A model generated the notes under the pieces. That model saw nothing but the letters and a program-made list of their open reading frames with translations. It was not told the origin of the DNA and did not search any database. Shown here piece by piece: positions 30,404 to 39,094 of a stretch of DNA of 64,000 bases. The number at the start of each line of letters is the position of its first letter. The stretch's first letter is position 1. The position numbers and the translations under genes were made by a program. The DNA is from Desulfurobacteriaceae bacterium (GTDB lineage Bacteria > Aquificota > Aquificia > Desulfurobacteriales > Desulfurobacteriaceae): assembly GCA_027068415.1 (NCBI GenBank), contig JAMOTD010000006.1:62001-126000 (forward strand), read 5' to 3'.

Positions 30404-31650
30404 AGAAGTTCATCAATCAGAAGAGAGACGAGCTCCTCGGCATCCCTCTCGGATAGGAGCTCCTTGGCAAACTTCCTGACCCTTTCGGGAACCCTCTCGG
30501 GACTCTTCCTCTCAAGTCTTTCTTTAAGCTCCTTAAGGTCGTTAACCCTGAACCTTTCAGGCCTTATCCCCTTAAGCCCCTTAATCCTGTACATTCTCCT
30601 CTTCTCGCTCTCGGCTACGAGGCTGATTGCAGTCCCCTCTTTGCCTGCTCTTCCCGTCCTTCCGATTCTGTGAACGTAGCTCTCGGGGTTCTCGGGGAGC
30701 TCGTAATTTATAACGAGTCCGACGTCCTTAATGTCAATTCCCCTTGCGGCAACGTCGGTTGCAACTAAAACCTTAACCTTTCCCTCCTTAAAGAGCTTCA
30801 TAACCGTCTCTCTCTGTCTCTGGGAGAGGTCGCCGTGGATTGCACGGGCGTTGATGCCCCTTTTCTGGAGCTCCCTCTCAATGTCGGCGGCGTCCCTCTT
30901 GGTCTTTACGAAGACTATCGTTGAAGTATCCCTGTTCTCCTTAAGGATTTTCTCAAGAGCCTTTAGCTTATCCTCGCTCCTAACGAGCAAAATCCTCTGC
31001 TTAACTTTCGGGGTAATGAGCTGTTTACCCACCTTAACCGTCTTGTAGCCCGGCCTCAGGTAGTTATCAATCAGCTTCCTGATTTCGTAGGGCATCGTAG
31101 CAGAAAAGAGCATCGTCTGTTTATCCTGAGGGGTTTTACCGAGAATCTCCTCAATGTCCTCAATAAAGCCCATGTCAAGCATCTGGTCTGCCTCGTCAAG
31201 GACGGCAAACCTTACCCTGTCAAGCTTAAGAATACCCCTGTTTATGAGGTCTTTAATCCTTCCGGGGGTACCCACAATTATCTGGTGCCTTCCCCTCCTT
31301 AAAATGCTGGCCTGCCTGTCAATTGAGACTCCTCCGTAAATGGGATAGGCGGAGACCCCCTTGTGCTTGCCCATGAGGGAAATCTCGTGGGCAACCTGAA
31401 TCGCAAGCTCCCTCGTAGGAGTAAGAATTAGAGCCTTAACTCCTCTCTCTCTCGGGCTAATCCTCTCAACTATGGGAAGGCCGAAGGCCGCAGTCTTGCC
31501 CGTTCCCGTCTGAGCTTGACCTACAAGGTCTTCCCCCCTTAGGGCTATGGGGATTGCCTCCTTCTGAATAGGAGTAGGCTCCTCAAAGCCCATCTCCTCA
31601 AGGGATTTCTGAATTCTCTCGTCAAGCTGTTTGAAGCTGAACTCTTCCAT
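30394..31650 (-). CDS. DEAD-box ATP-dependent RNA helicase
   Basis: AQTGTGKTAAFGLP, VLDEADQMLDMGF, SATMP, HRIGRTGRAGKEG. Confidence 0.96.
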   Translation of the reverse strand: MEEFSFKQLDERIQKSLEEMGFEEPTPIQKEAIPIALRGEDLVGQAQTGTGKTAAFGLPIVERISPRERGVKALILTPTRELAIQVAHEISLMGKHKGVSAYPIYGGVSIDRQASILRRGRHQIIVGTPGRIKDLINRGILKLDRVRFAVLDEADQMLDMGFIEDIEEILGKTPQDKQTMLFSATMPYEIRKLIDNYLRPGYKTVKVGKQLITPKVKQRILLVRSEDKLKALEKILKENRDTSTIVFVKTKRDAADIERELQKRGINARAIHGDLSQRQRETVMKLFKEGKVKVLVATDVAARGIDIKDVGLVINYELPENPESYVHRIGRTGRAGKEGTAISLVAESEKRRMYRIKGLKGIRPERFRVNDLKELKERLERKSPERVPERVRKFAKELLSERDAEELVSLLIDELLGR

Positions 31651-31671
31651 ACTTCTCTCCTTTAAATAAAA

Positions 31672-31715
31672 ATTGCCACGGCCCCGCCGCCGTTTCAGAC
31701 GGAAACCGTGGCAAT
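31672..31715 (-). terminator. Intrinsic-terminator/attenuator-like hairpin between csp and the DEAD helicase gene
   Basis: ATTGCCACGG (31672-31681) pairs with CCGTGGCAAT (31706-31715); on the minus strand followed by TTTTTATTT and then the helicase RBS. Confidence 0.7.
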
Positions 31716-31741
31716 CAATTTTAGGTAATTTCAGTTAAGAC

Positions 31742-31948
31742 TTAAAGCCTTTCTACGTCTACGGCCTTAAGACCCTTCTCGCTCTCTGTTACGTTGAAGG
31801 AAACCCTCTCTCCTTCCTCAAGGGTCTTAAAACCTTCACCGGAAATTCCGGTGTAGTGGACGAAAACGTCCTGTCCGTTGTCGGCCGTGATAAAGCCGTA
31901 CCCCTTCTTTGAGTCAAACCACTTCACTGTTCCTGTGAGCTTCTCCAT
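31742..31948 (-). CDS. Cold-shock domain protein
   Basis: [35 protein letters not shown], canonical CSD. Confidence 0.97.
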   Translation of the reverse strand: MEKLTGTVKWFDSKKGYGFITADNGQDVFVHYTGISGEGFKTLEEGERVSFNVTESEKGLKAVDVERL

Positions 31949-31985
31949 GTGTCCTTACCTCTCTAATAAAGTCTTTAAAAGTTAA

Positions 31986-32026
31986 ATAGCCCCGGAAGAC
32001 AGAAACGGCATGCCTTCCGGGGCTAT
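31986..32026 (-). promoter_or_regulatory. Stable hairpin in the csp 5' leader
   Basis: 13-bp perfect inverted repeat ATAGCCCCGGAAG (31986-31998) / CTTCCGGGGCTAT (32014-32026). Confidence 0.65.
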
Positions 32027-32108
32027 CTGTTTCCGTCGTGCTGCCTTCCAAAACTTCTGATTCAATCTTATAGGTGCCCAGAAACTTTGTCAACCCTTAA
32101 AACTCTAC

Positions 32109-32137
32109 TTGACAAATTCGGACTCTGAATGTAAATA
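32109..32137 (+). promoter_or_regulatory. Sigma70-type promoter for the rplY-pth-rpsF operon
   Basis: TTGACA (32109-32114), 17-nt spacer, TAAATA (32132-32137), about 40 nt 5' of the rplY ATG. Confidence 0.6.
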
Positions 32138-32176
32138 TTGGCTGCTTTCCCGCAAAACAAGATTAGGAGGTAGTAG

Positions 32177-32773
32177 ATGAAAGTACTGGAAGTGCAGGCT
32201 ACCAAGAGGGAAAAGACCGGTAAGCAGGTAGCCAAGAAGCTACGCAGGGAAGGCCTTCTGCCTGCCGTTATCTACGGAGGCGGAAGACCAGAGGCAACGC
32301 ACATTGCCGTACCTGCCAAGGAGGTAAAGAGGCTCAAACACCACCACGGCCTCATCAAGCTCAACCTTGACGGTGAAGAGAGGATGTGCATCCTCAAGGA
32401 CATCCAGTACAATTGGCTGGGAGACGTTCCTATCCACCTTGACTTCCAAGAGGTAACCTTCGGAGAGACTATTGAGGTCACCGTAGAGCTTGAGTTCGTG
32501 GGAACTCCCGTCGGGGTCTCTGAAGAGGGCGGAGTTCTTGAAATCCTTAAGAGGGAAATCACGATTGAAACCCTTCCTAAGGATATCCCCGAGAAAATTA
32601 CAGTTGACATCTCAAACCTCCACGCTGGAGACGCCCTCCACGTCGGAGACATTCCCCTTCCCGAAGGGGCAAAGCTGGTTGACAGCCCCGACGAGACCGT
32701 AGCAATCGTCGCCGAGCCAGAAGAGGCTGCAGCAGAAGAGGGTGAGGAAACCGAAGAGGCCAAGGAAGAGTAA
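32177..32773 (+). CDS. rplY: 50S ribosomal protein L25/CTC
   Basis: GKQVAKKLRREGLLPAVIYGGG; HLDFQEV; acidic tail. Confidence 0.94.
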   Translation: MKVLEVQATKREKTGKQVAKKLRREGLLPAVIYGGGRPEATHIAVPAKEVKRLKHHHGLIKLNLDGEERMCILKDIQYNWLGDVPIHLDFQEVTFGETIEVTVELEFVGTPVGVSEEGGVLEILKREITIETLPKDIPEKITVDISNLHAGDALHVGDIPLPEGAKLVDSPDETVAIVAEPEEAAAEEGEETEEAKEE

Positions 32774-33348
32774 TGGTCAGGCTGGTAGTAGGTCTGGGGA
32801 ACCCGGGGAAGGAGTACGAGAAGACCCGCCACAATGTAGGCTGGTGGGTTGTTGACAGGGTTGCCGAAGAGCTCGGGCTCTCACTCTCAAGGGAGAAGTT
32901 CAGCGCCTTGTACGGAGAGTACTCCACCCCAAGGGGTAAAGTTTTCTTTATAAAGCCCCTGACCTACATGAACAGGAGCGGAGAGGCCGTAGGCCGATTT
33001 GCCCGCTTCTTTAAAATCCAGCCTTCGGAGATTCTGGTTATCTACGACGACCTTGACCTTCCCCCCGGAGCTCTGAGGCTCAGGTTAAAGGGGAGCTCCG
33101 GCGGCCACAGGGGAGTAGAGTCGGTAATTCAGGCTCTCGGAACGAAGGAGTTCCCGAGGCTCAGAGTTGGAATAGGAAGACCTCAGAGAAAGGAAGAGGT
33201 TGTTGACTTTGTCCTCTCTCCTTTTACGGAAGAAGAGCTCCCCTTGATAGAGAAGGCCGTTGAGAAGGCCACCGGCTGCGTAATTGAAGCCGTAAGAAGG
33301 GGGGAGATTGAGCAAAAACTCATAAACAAATGCAATACGGAGGTTTAA
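32773..33348 (+). CDS. pth: Peptidyl-tRNA hydrolase
   Basis: LVVGLGNPGKEYEKTRHNVGWWVVD; KPLTYMNRSGEAV; SSGGHRGVESVI. Confidence 0.96.
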   Translation: MVRLVVGLGNPGKEYEKTRHNVGWWVVDRVAEELGLSLSREKFSALYGEYSTPRGKVFFIKPLTYMNRSGEAVGRFARFFKIQPSEILVIYDDLDLPPGALRLRLKGSSGGHRGVESVIQALGTKEFPRLRVGIGRPQRKEEVVDFVLSPFTEEELPLIEKAVEKATGCVIEAVRRGEIEQKLINKCNTEV

Positions 33349-33349
33349 G

Positions 33350-33730
33350 ATGAGGGAGTACTACTACGAGATGGTTTACATACTCAGGCCTACAATGAGC
33401 GACGAGGAGACAAACGCCGCGATTGAGAAGGTGAACTCCTACGTTGAAAGGTACGGCGGAGAGGTTTTAAAGGTTGACAAGTGGGGTAAGAGACAGCTGG
33501 CCTACCCCATTAACGACTACGACAAGGGCTTCTACGTCCTTGAGTACATAAGGACAAACGACAGGAACTTTGTAAGGAACATGGAGAACTTCTTCAGAAT
33601 TAACGAAGACGTTATAAGGTTCCTCCTCTTCAGGCTCAAGCCCTCTGAAGTTAAGGAGTTAAAGGCAAAACTTGAGAGCAAAGAGGAGAAGGTTGAAGTT
33701 GCAACTAACGAGAATAAAGGAGAAGCTTAA
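33350..33730 (+). CDS. rpsF: 30S ribosomal protein S6
   Basis: YYYEMVYILRPTMSDEE; KWGKRQLAYPINDYDKGFYVLEYI. Confidence 0.96.
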   Translation: MREYYYEMVYILRPTMSDEETNAAIEKVNSYVERYGGEVLKVDKWGKRQLAYPINDYDKGFYVLEYIRTNDRNFVRNMENFFRINEDVIRFLLFRLKPSEVKELKAKLESKEEKVEVATNENKGEA

Positions 33731-34107
33731 TGGCAAGCCTTAACAGGGTTTTTCTAATCGGAAGGCTGGTGGCAGACCCCCAGCTTCAGCACACCCAGAG
33801 CGGAACCCCCTTTAGCCGTTTCAGAATCGCCGTTAACCGCCCCTACAGGGATAGAAACGGCAACTGGCAGGAGGATACCCTCTTTATTGACATCGTCGTA
33901 TGGGGCGACGCGGCCGACAGAGCGGTAAGCCGCTTCAACAAGGGAACGAGGGTTCTCGTTGAGGGAAGCTTAAGGCAATCAACGTGGGAGACCGAGAGCG
34001 GAGAGAAGAGAAGCAAAATTGAGGTAAGGGCAGACAGGGTTGTAGCCCTTGACCCCAAGAGGGAAGTTTCGGAAGAGCTTGAAGAAATTGACGACATTGA
34101 ATTTTAG
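33730..34107 (+). CDS. ssb: Single-stranded DNA-binding protein
   Basis: MASLNRVFLIGRLVADPQLQHTQSGTPFSRFRIAVNR; acidic DDIEF tail. Confidence 0.96.
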   Translation: MASLNRVFLIGRLVADPQLQHTQSGTPFSRFRIAVNRPYRDRNGNWQEDTLFIDIVVWGDAADRAVSRFNKGTRVLVEGSLRQSTWETESGEKRSKIEVRADRVVALDPKREVSEELEEIDDIEF

Positions 34108-34118
34108 GGAGGTAAGCC

Positions 34119-34361
34119 ATGGCAAACGGACTTCCTCAGAGAAGGTTCGTTAGAAGAAGAAAGTACTGCAAGTTCTGCGCCGAGAAGATAGAGAAGATTG
34201 ACTATAAGAACGTTGACCTCTTAAAGTCCTTCATCTCAGAGAGGGGAAGAATTATCCCCAGAAGGATTTCCGGAGTCTGCTCAAAGCACCAGAGACAGCT
34301 TGCAAGGGCTGTTAAGAGGGCAAGGCACTTGGCCCTTCTACCTTTCGTAAAGATTGACTAA
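34119..34361 (+). CDS. rpsR: 30S ribosomal protein S18
   Basis: [64 protein letters not shown]. Confidence 0.97.
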   Translation: MANGLPQRRFVRRRKYCKFCAEKIEKIDYKNVDLLKSFISERGRIIPRRISGVCSKHQRQLARAVKRARHLALLPFVKID

Positions 34362-34366
34362 GAGCG

Positions 34367-35158
34367 ATGAAGGGTTTGAGAGCTCCAGCACTCTACGGGC
34401 TTATAACGGTTTTAGCCGGGATAACTGCCGAGAGCCCCCAGTGGCTTTTCCTCTCTATGGGGCTCTCCTTATTTATTCCGGCTCTTTTTGTTATTGCGCT
34501 AAGGGAGAGTTTGCCCGGAGCTCTCATCTCCTCTGCTGTGGCGCTGGGAGTACTGGCCATATACAGCACGAGAGCTCCCCTTGAGGTCATTCCCTTTCAG
34601 GTAATCGGAGCTCTCTTTAGTAGGTGGTACAGAAGGCCGGAAATCTCGGTTTTCAGCGCAGCCGCAATCCTCTTTGCAGCGGCGGTAATTGAGGAGCTCC
34701 TCTTCGGCCTTCCGCCGGAGGTAAAGAGCTCCCTTTTCGGAAGCTACAGGTGGGGAGTCTACTTCTTCACCGCCCTCCTCTTCGGGGAGGCAACCTACGG
34801 CGTAGCCCTGCTGTTTACGGGAAGGGGAGAGCTCTTTCTAAGATTAAAATTCGGCTTTTGGCCGGTACCCCTCTTTTTAGTTTGCGGAGCCCTAAGCCTT
34901 CTGCCGGGCTTTCCCTACAGGGAAGTGGCAGTAAACGGGCTGATAGTAGCCCTTTCACTCTTTACGGGGCAGGGGATTGCCGTAATTCTCCACCTGATAA
35001 GAAGACTCTCTCCCCTGGCAAGGTTGATAATTCTGATTGCGGTTGTAATTTTTCCACTGGGATTTTTGACGGCAGCCCTGATTTTGGGATTCCTTGATAA
35101 CTGGCTTGACTTTAGAAAACTCAATGGAGGAGGAGAAAATGGAAGTAATCCTGATTAA
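34367..35158 (+). CDS. DUF2232/YybS-like membrane protein
   Basis: Multi-TM hydrophobic protein between rpsR and rplI, a common YybS-like position. Confidence 0.7.
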   Translation: MKGLRAPALYGLITVLAGITAESPQWLFLSMGLSLFIPALFVIALRESLPGALISSAVALGVLAIYSTRAPLEVIPFQVIGALFSRWYRRPEISVFSAAAILFAAAVIEELLFGLPPEVKSSLFGSYRWGVYFFTALLFGEATYGVALLFTGRGELFLRLKFGFWPVPLFLVCGALSLLPGFPYREVAVNGLIVALSLFTGQGIAVILHLIRRLSPLARLIILIAVVIFPLGFLTAALILGFLDNWLDFRKLNGGGENGSNPD

Positions 35159-35591
35159 GGATATGGAGAACCTCGGAAAAGTAGGAGACATCGTAAAGGT
35201 TAAAGACGGATACGCAAGGAACTACCTTATACCCTCAGGGATTGCCCTTCCGGCAACAAAGTCTAACATCGCAAGGGTTAAGAATGAGCTCCAATCCTTG
35301 AGGAAGAAGGCCGAGAGGCAGATTGCAAGGTTTAAGGAGCTCGCGGAGAAGCTCAACACAACAAGGATTACAATTGAGCACGAGGCAGGAGAGGAAGGAA
35401 AGCTCTTCGGTTCGGTTACGACCTCCCAGATTGAGAAGGCCCTTCATAAGGCCGGCTTTGAGGAGATTGAGAAGAAGCAAATCGTCCTTGAAAAGCCGAT
35501 TAGGGAGACAGGAACCTACGAGGTAAAAATTCACCTCTTCAAGGACATTGACGCAACGATTACTGTTGACGTAGTTCCCCTAAAGAGATAA
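35139..35591 (+). CDS. rplI: 50S ribosomal protein L9
   Basis: MEVILIKDMENLGKVGDIVKVKDGYARNYLIPSGIAL. Start set at ATG 35139. Confidence 0.96.
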   Translation: MEVILIKDMENLGKVGDIVKVKDGYARNYLIPSGIALPATKSNIARVKNELQSLRKKAERQIARFKELAEKLNTTRITIEHEAGEEGKLFGSVTTSQIEKALHKAGFEEIEKKQIVLEKPIRETGTYEVKIHLFKDIDATITVDVVPLKR

Positions 35592-35617
35592 CCAAACCCT
35601 CTTTTCCGGAGGCCGCC

Positions 35618-36145
35618 ATGGAGTTTGTAGGAAGACACGTAATGATGGACGCAACGGTCTTTGACATAAGCCGCATCAACTCCATTCAGCCCGTTTACGA
35701 CTACATGGAGGAGCTGGCCAGGAAGCTGGACATGACCCTCGTCTACCCTCCAATTGTCGCCCGCTTCCCCTTTGCCCAATCGGAGCTTGAGCAGTTCGTT
35801 AAAAAGCTCTCAGAGGAAAACGTTAAGAGCAAGACCCTTGAGTTTATGGAGGAAACCTTAAAGAGAAGAGCAACCGAGGATAGCGGAGTCTCTGGAGTTT
35901 CTATCTGGCTTGAGAGTCACTGTACAATCCACACCTGGCCTGAGGAGAAGTTCTTCAGCCTTGACGCTTACAGCTGCAAGGACTTTAACCCCATGGACGC
36001 CTTTGAGCTCACGGTAAAGTGGTTCAAAGTTGAGTACGCATCCTTCGTTGACGTTGAGAGGTACGTAGGCGGCCCCTGCATCATTAAGGCCTATGAGTAC
36101 AAGAACGGAGAGCTAATTCCCTGCCAGCCTTCAGTTAAGCAGTAG
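35618..36145 (+). CDS. speD: S-adenosylmethionine decarboxylase-family proenzyme
   Basis: LESHCTIHTWPEEKFFSLDAYSCKDF, matching the ES|HxxIHTWPE self-cleavage motif. Confidence 0.88.
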   Translation: MEFVGRHVMMDATVFDISRINSIQPVYDYMEELARKLDMTLVYPPIVARFPFAQSELEQFVKKLSEENVKSKTLEFMEETLKRRATEDSGVSGVSIWLESHCTIHTWPEEKFFSLDAYSCKDFNPMDAFELTVKWFKVEYASFVDVERYVGGPCIIKAYEYKNGELIPCQPSVKQ

Positions 36146-36163
36146 GGGGCGCTCGCCCCCTTT
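36145..36163 (+). terminator. Terminator-like hairpin after speD
   Basis: GGGGGC-GCTC-GCCCCC-TTT directly at the stop codon. Confidence 0.65.
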
Positions 36164-36165
36164 AA

Positions 36166-36252
36166 TCAGTGTTTAACCACCTTCAGTAGCTCCTTTGCCT
36201 GCTCAACCCACCTTTTAACCTGCTTCAGGTAGGGAATTTGACGGGCTATTCG
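36166..36252 (-). pseudogene. Possible 3' remnant of a lost minus-strand gene
   Basis: Reads RIARQIPYLKQVKRWVEQAKELLKVVKH* with an upstream stop; composition is coding-like but too short to classify. Confidence 0.3.
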
Positions 36253-36303
36253 TTAGCTTCTTCAAGTTTACTTAAGTAGGATTTTAAACGCTACCTGATT
36301 CCT

Positions 36304-37161
36304 TCAATTCTTCCCCTTAAAAATCTCAAGGGCCTTTGAGTAGACCTCCCTTTTGGGAAGGTTTAACCTCTCCTTCACCTCTTTGACGGCTTCTTTCATT
36401 GAGTAGCCATCTTCCTTTAGTTTTTTTAAGAGCTCCTCAATCTCCACTTCGTCTCCCCCCCTGCTATCTTGCGAAGGGGGAAAGAGGAGAACGAACTCTC
36501 CTCTCAGCTTCCCGCCCTCTCTTAACTCCTCAAGTAGCCGGCGGGGAGAGCCGAAGAGGAAGTCCTCGTTTAGCTTTGTAAGCTCCCTCCCAATAACGAG
36601 CTCAACATCAGGGGCTATTTGAGACAGGAGCTCCAAAGTCCTCTCAATCCGGTGGGGAGATTCGTAGGCAACGACCGTAAAGGGGTACGAGATTATCTCC
36701 TCCAAGGCCGACCTTAACTTCCCCTCCTTCCTCGGAAGGAAGCCGTAGAAGAGGAACTTATCGGTGGGCAGGCCGGAGGCAGAGAGGGCAGCGATAACGG
36801 CAGAGGCTCCGGGAATGGGAACGACCTTAACTCCTTCCTCCCTCGCCCTCTTTACGAGCCTGTATCCGGGGTCGCTGATTGTAGGAGTTCCCGCATCTGA
36901 AATCAGCGCAACCGAAACTCCGTCCTTCAAAAGGTTGAGGATTTTTTCGGCAGCCTCCCTCTCGTTGTGCTCGTGGTAGGGAATTAATCTCTTTCCCGAA
37001 ATACCGTAGTGGCTCAGGAGCTTTAAAGCCCTTCTCGTATCCTCACAGGCTATAACGGGAACCTCCTTTAAAACCTCAAGGGCGCGGAGGGTTATGTCCT
37101 TTAAGTTCCCTATGGGAGTGGCAACAACAAAGAGCTCTCCTAACCCCTCACGGCTATGCAT
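36304..37161 (-). CDS. rsmI: 16S rRNA (cytidine(1402)-2'-O)-methyltransferase
   Basis: GELFVVATPIGNLKDITLRALEVLKEV; CEDTRRALKLLSHYGI; ISDAGTPTISDPGYRLV. Confidence 0.95.
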   Translation of the reverse strand: MHSREGLGELFVVATPIGNLKDITLRALEVLKEVPVIACEDTRRALKLLSHYGISGKRLIPYHEHNEREAAEKILNLLKDGVSVALISDAGTPTISDPGYRLVKRAREEGVKVVPIPGASAVIAALSASGLPTDKFLFYGFLPRKEGKLRSALEEIISYPFTVVAYESPHRIERTLELLSQIAPDVELVIGRELTKLNEDFLFGSPRRLLEELREGGKLRGEFVLLFPPSQDSRGGDEVEIEELLKKLKEDGYSMKEAVKEVKERLNLPKREVYSKALEIFKGKN

Positions 37162-37526
37162 TCAACCTCCACCTCTGCCCCCAAGGGGAGCTCCTTAACG
37201 CCCACCGTTACCCTCGCAGGCTTAACCGGACACTCTTTAAAAAACTCTTCATAAATTTCGTTAAATTCACCGAACTTTTCCAGCTTCGTAAGGTAGACAA
37301 CCACCTTTACGATACTGCACCTGCTACCTCCGGCGGCCTCAACAACCGCTTTAAGGTTGTTTAAAGCCCTCAAAACCTGCTCCCTGAACCCTCTAACCAG
37401 CTTTCCGCTCTCAGGTTCAATTCCGATTTGGCCTGAAGTAAATATAAAGTTGCCGTAGAGAATACCCTGAGAGTAAGAACCGACCGGTGAGGGAGCTCCG
37501 CTACTCCTTACCTCTCTCACCTTCAA
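37140..37526 (-). CDS. RidA/YjgF family deaminase
   Basis: APSPVGSYSQGILYGNFIFTSGQIGIEPESGKLV; RVTVGVKELPLGAEVEVECIA. Confidence 0.95.
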   Translation of the reverse strand: MKVREVRSSGAPSPVGSYSQGILYGNFIFTSGQIGIEPESGKLVRGFREQVLRALNNLKAVVEAAGGSRCSIVKVVVYLTKLEKFGEFNEIYEEFFKECPVKPARVTVGVKELPLGAEVEVECIAVRG

Positions 37527-37686
37527 AACCTCCTAATTAAATAATCCTCTTGAAAAGTGAGTTGATTAATTCTATATTAGTCTGCAATCAATTCAAGGAT
37601 TCAATTCTATTTGTTTTATATTTTAAAAGTTGCAATTTCCGTTATAGCAATATACAATTTAGAAATAAAGGCTTTCGGGAGGTAGT

Positions 37687-37998
37687 ATGGCAGAGAAGGA
37701 AAACATCATCCTTGACGACGAGAGGATTGAAGAAGGGGCAGAGTGCCTTAAAGCCCTTGCCTCACCGGTAAGGCTGAAAATCCTCTTTACTCTGAAGGAT
37801 AAGCCCATGTGCGTAACCGACCTTGAGCAGGAACTGGGAATCTCCCAATCATCCCTCTCCCAACACCTTAGAACCCTCAGGTACAAGGGAATAGTTGCAA
37901 AGACGAGGAAGGGGAATAAAGTTTATTACACGATTTCGTCCGACGCTTTCAGGGAGCTTTTGAACCTCCTTCCCCAGATTGCCTGCTTCAGAGGTTAA
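37687..37998 (+). CDS. ArsR-family transcriptional regulator
   Basis: LASPVRLKILFTLKDKPMCVTDLEQELGISQSSLSQHLRTLRYKGIV. Confidence 0.93.
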   Translation: MAEKENIILDDERIEEGAECLKALASPVRLKILFTLKDKPMCVTDLEQELGISQSSLSQHLRTLRYKGIVAKTRKGNKVYYTISSDAFRELLNLLPQIACFRG

Positions 37999-38002
37999 CT
38001 GA

Positions 38003-38845
38003 ATGCTTGAAAAGCTCTTCAGGAGGAAGAGGATTGAGGAGGCCAAGGGGAACTCCAACCTCCCCGGCGGCCTTTGGGTAAAGTGTCAGGAGTGTAAGGC
38101 GCTCCTTTTTAGGGGAGAGCTTGAGAGCGCCCTCTGGGTCTGCCCCAAGTGCGGCTACCACTTCCCCGTTCCGGCAAAGGAGCGCCTTTACATGCTCTTT
38201 GACAACGGCGAGTTTACCGAGCTTGACGCAGAGCTTGAGCCCAAAGACATCTTGGGCTTTAAAGACAGAAAGCCCTACACTCAGAGAATTGAGGAAGCTC
38301 AGGAGAAGACCGGCCTCAAAGACGCGGTAGTAAACGCCAGAGGTAAAATAGGCGGAAGGGAAGTTTTAATAAGCTGTTTTGACTTCCGCTTTATGGGCGG
38401 TAGCATGGGCCGGGTGGCCGGCGAGAAGGTAACGAGAAACATAGAAAGGGCGGCCGAGGAAAAAATCCCCTTTATCTGCATAACCGCCAGCGGCGGTGCG
38501 AGAATGCAGGAGGGGATAATTTCTCTCATGCAGATGGCAAAGACCTCCGCCGCCCTTACGCGCCTTGAGGAAAGGGGGGTGCCGTACATTTCGGTTCTGA
38601 CCCACCCGACTATGGGCGGGGTCTCGGCAAGCTTTGCCTTTCTCGGGGACGTGATTATTGCAGAGCCTAAGGCTCTAATCGGTTTCGCCGGCCCCCGGGT
38701 AATTGAACAAACAATCAGACAGAAACTCCCCAAAGGCTTTCAGAGGGCCGAGTTCCTCCTTGAGCACGGCCTTATAGACATGGTAGTTGAGCGGAAAGAG
38801 CTAAGGAGCGTAATCTCTAACCTTCTCTCCCTCTTTGGAGGTTAA
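38003..38845 (+). CDS. accD: Acetyl-CoA carboxylase carboxyltransferase subunit beta
   Basis: Zn finger CQECKALLF...WVCPKCGYHFPV; FDFRFMGGSMGRVAGEK; ASGGARMQEGI. Confidence 0.96.
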   Translation: MLEKLFRRKRIEEAKGNSNLPGGLWVKCQECKALLFRGELESALWVCPKCGYHFPVPAKERLYMLFDNGEFTELDAELEPKDILGFKDRKPYTQRIEEAQEKTGLKDAVVNARGKIGGREVLISCFDFRFMGGSMGRVAGEKVTRNIERAAEEKIPFICITASGGARMQEGIISLMQMAKTSAALTRLEERGVPYISVLTHPTMGGVSASFAFLGDVIIAEPKALIGFAGPRVIEQTIRQKLPKGFQRAEFLLEHGLIDMVVERKELRSVISNLLSLFGG

Positions 38846-38846
38846 A

Positions 38847-39089
38847 ATGGAGCCCAAGAGTAAAGCAGAAAGGCTTGCAAGAACGGTTGTTGCCGACTTC
38901 TTCCTTTACAACCCCGATAAAATTGACAAGGGCCTCCTTGACGATAACTTTTTTGAGATATTGAAGGGAGAGCTTGACGACTCAATAACCTACTTCAGGG
39001 AGCGCTCTTCCGGAGATATGACCATTTTCTGGGACACCCTCTTTAACAGGCTCATGCAGAGGGAGGCAAAACTTTTAGAGTCAAAGTAA
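38847..39089 (+). CDS. Small conserved hypothetical protein
   Basis: 81-aa ORF with good coding character filling the accD-mfd gap (MEPKSKAERLARTVVADFFLYNPDKIDKGLLDD...). Confidence 0.65.
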   Translation: MEPKSKAERLARTVVADFFLYNPDKIDKGLLDDNFFEILKGELDDSITYFRERSSGDMTIFWDTLFNRLMQREAKLLESK

Positions 39090-39094
39090 GATAA

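Noticed and set aside
32272-32832. 186-aa minus ORF opposite rplY/pth
   Set aside because: Antisense shadow of two well-recognised genes; low-complexity Ser/Pro composition.
35618-36145. SpeD-like protein as a QueD (7-deazaguanine synthesis) enzyme linked to DpdA
   Set aside because: The sequence has the SAM-decarboxylase self-cleavage motif ESH..IHTWPE, not QueD Zn/Cys motifs, and it is 19 kb from DpdA.
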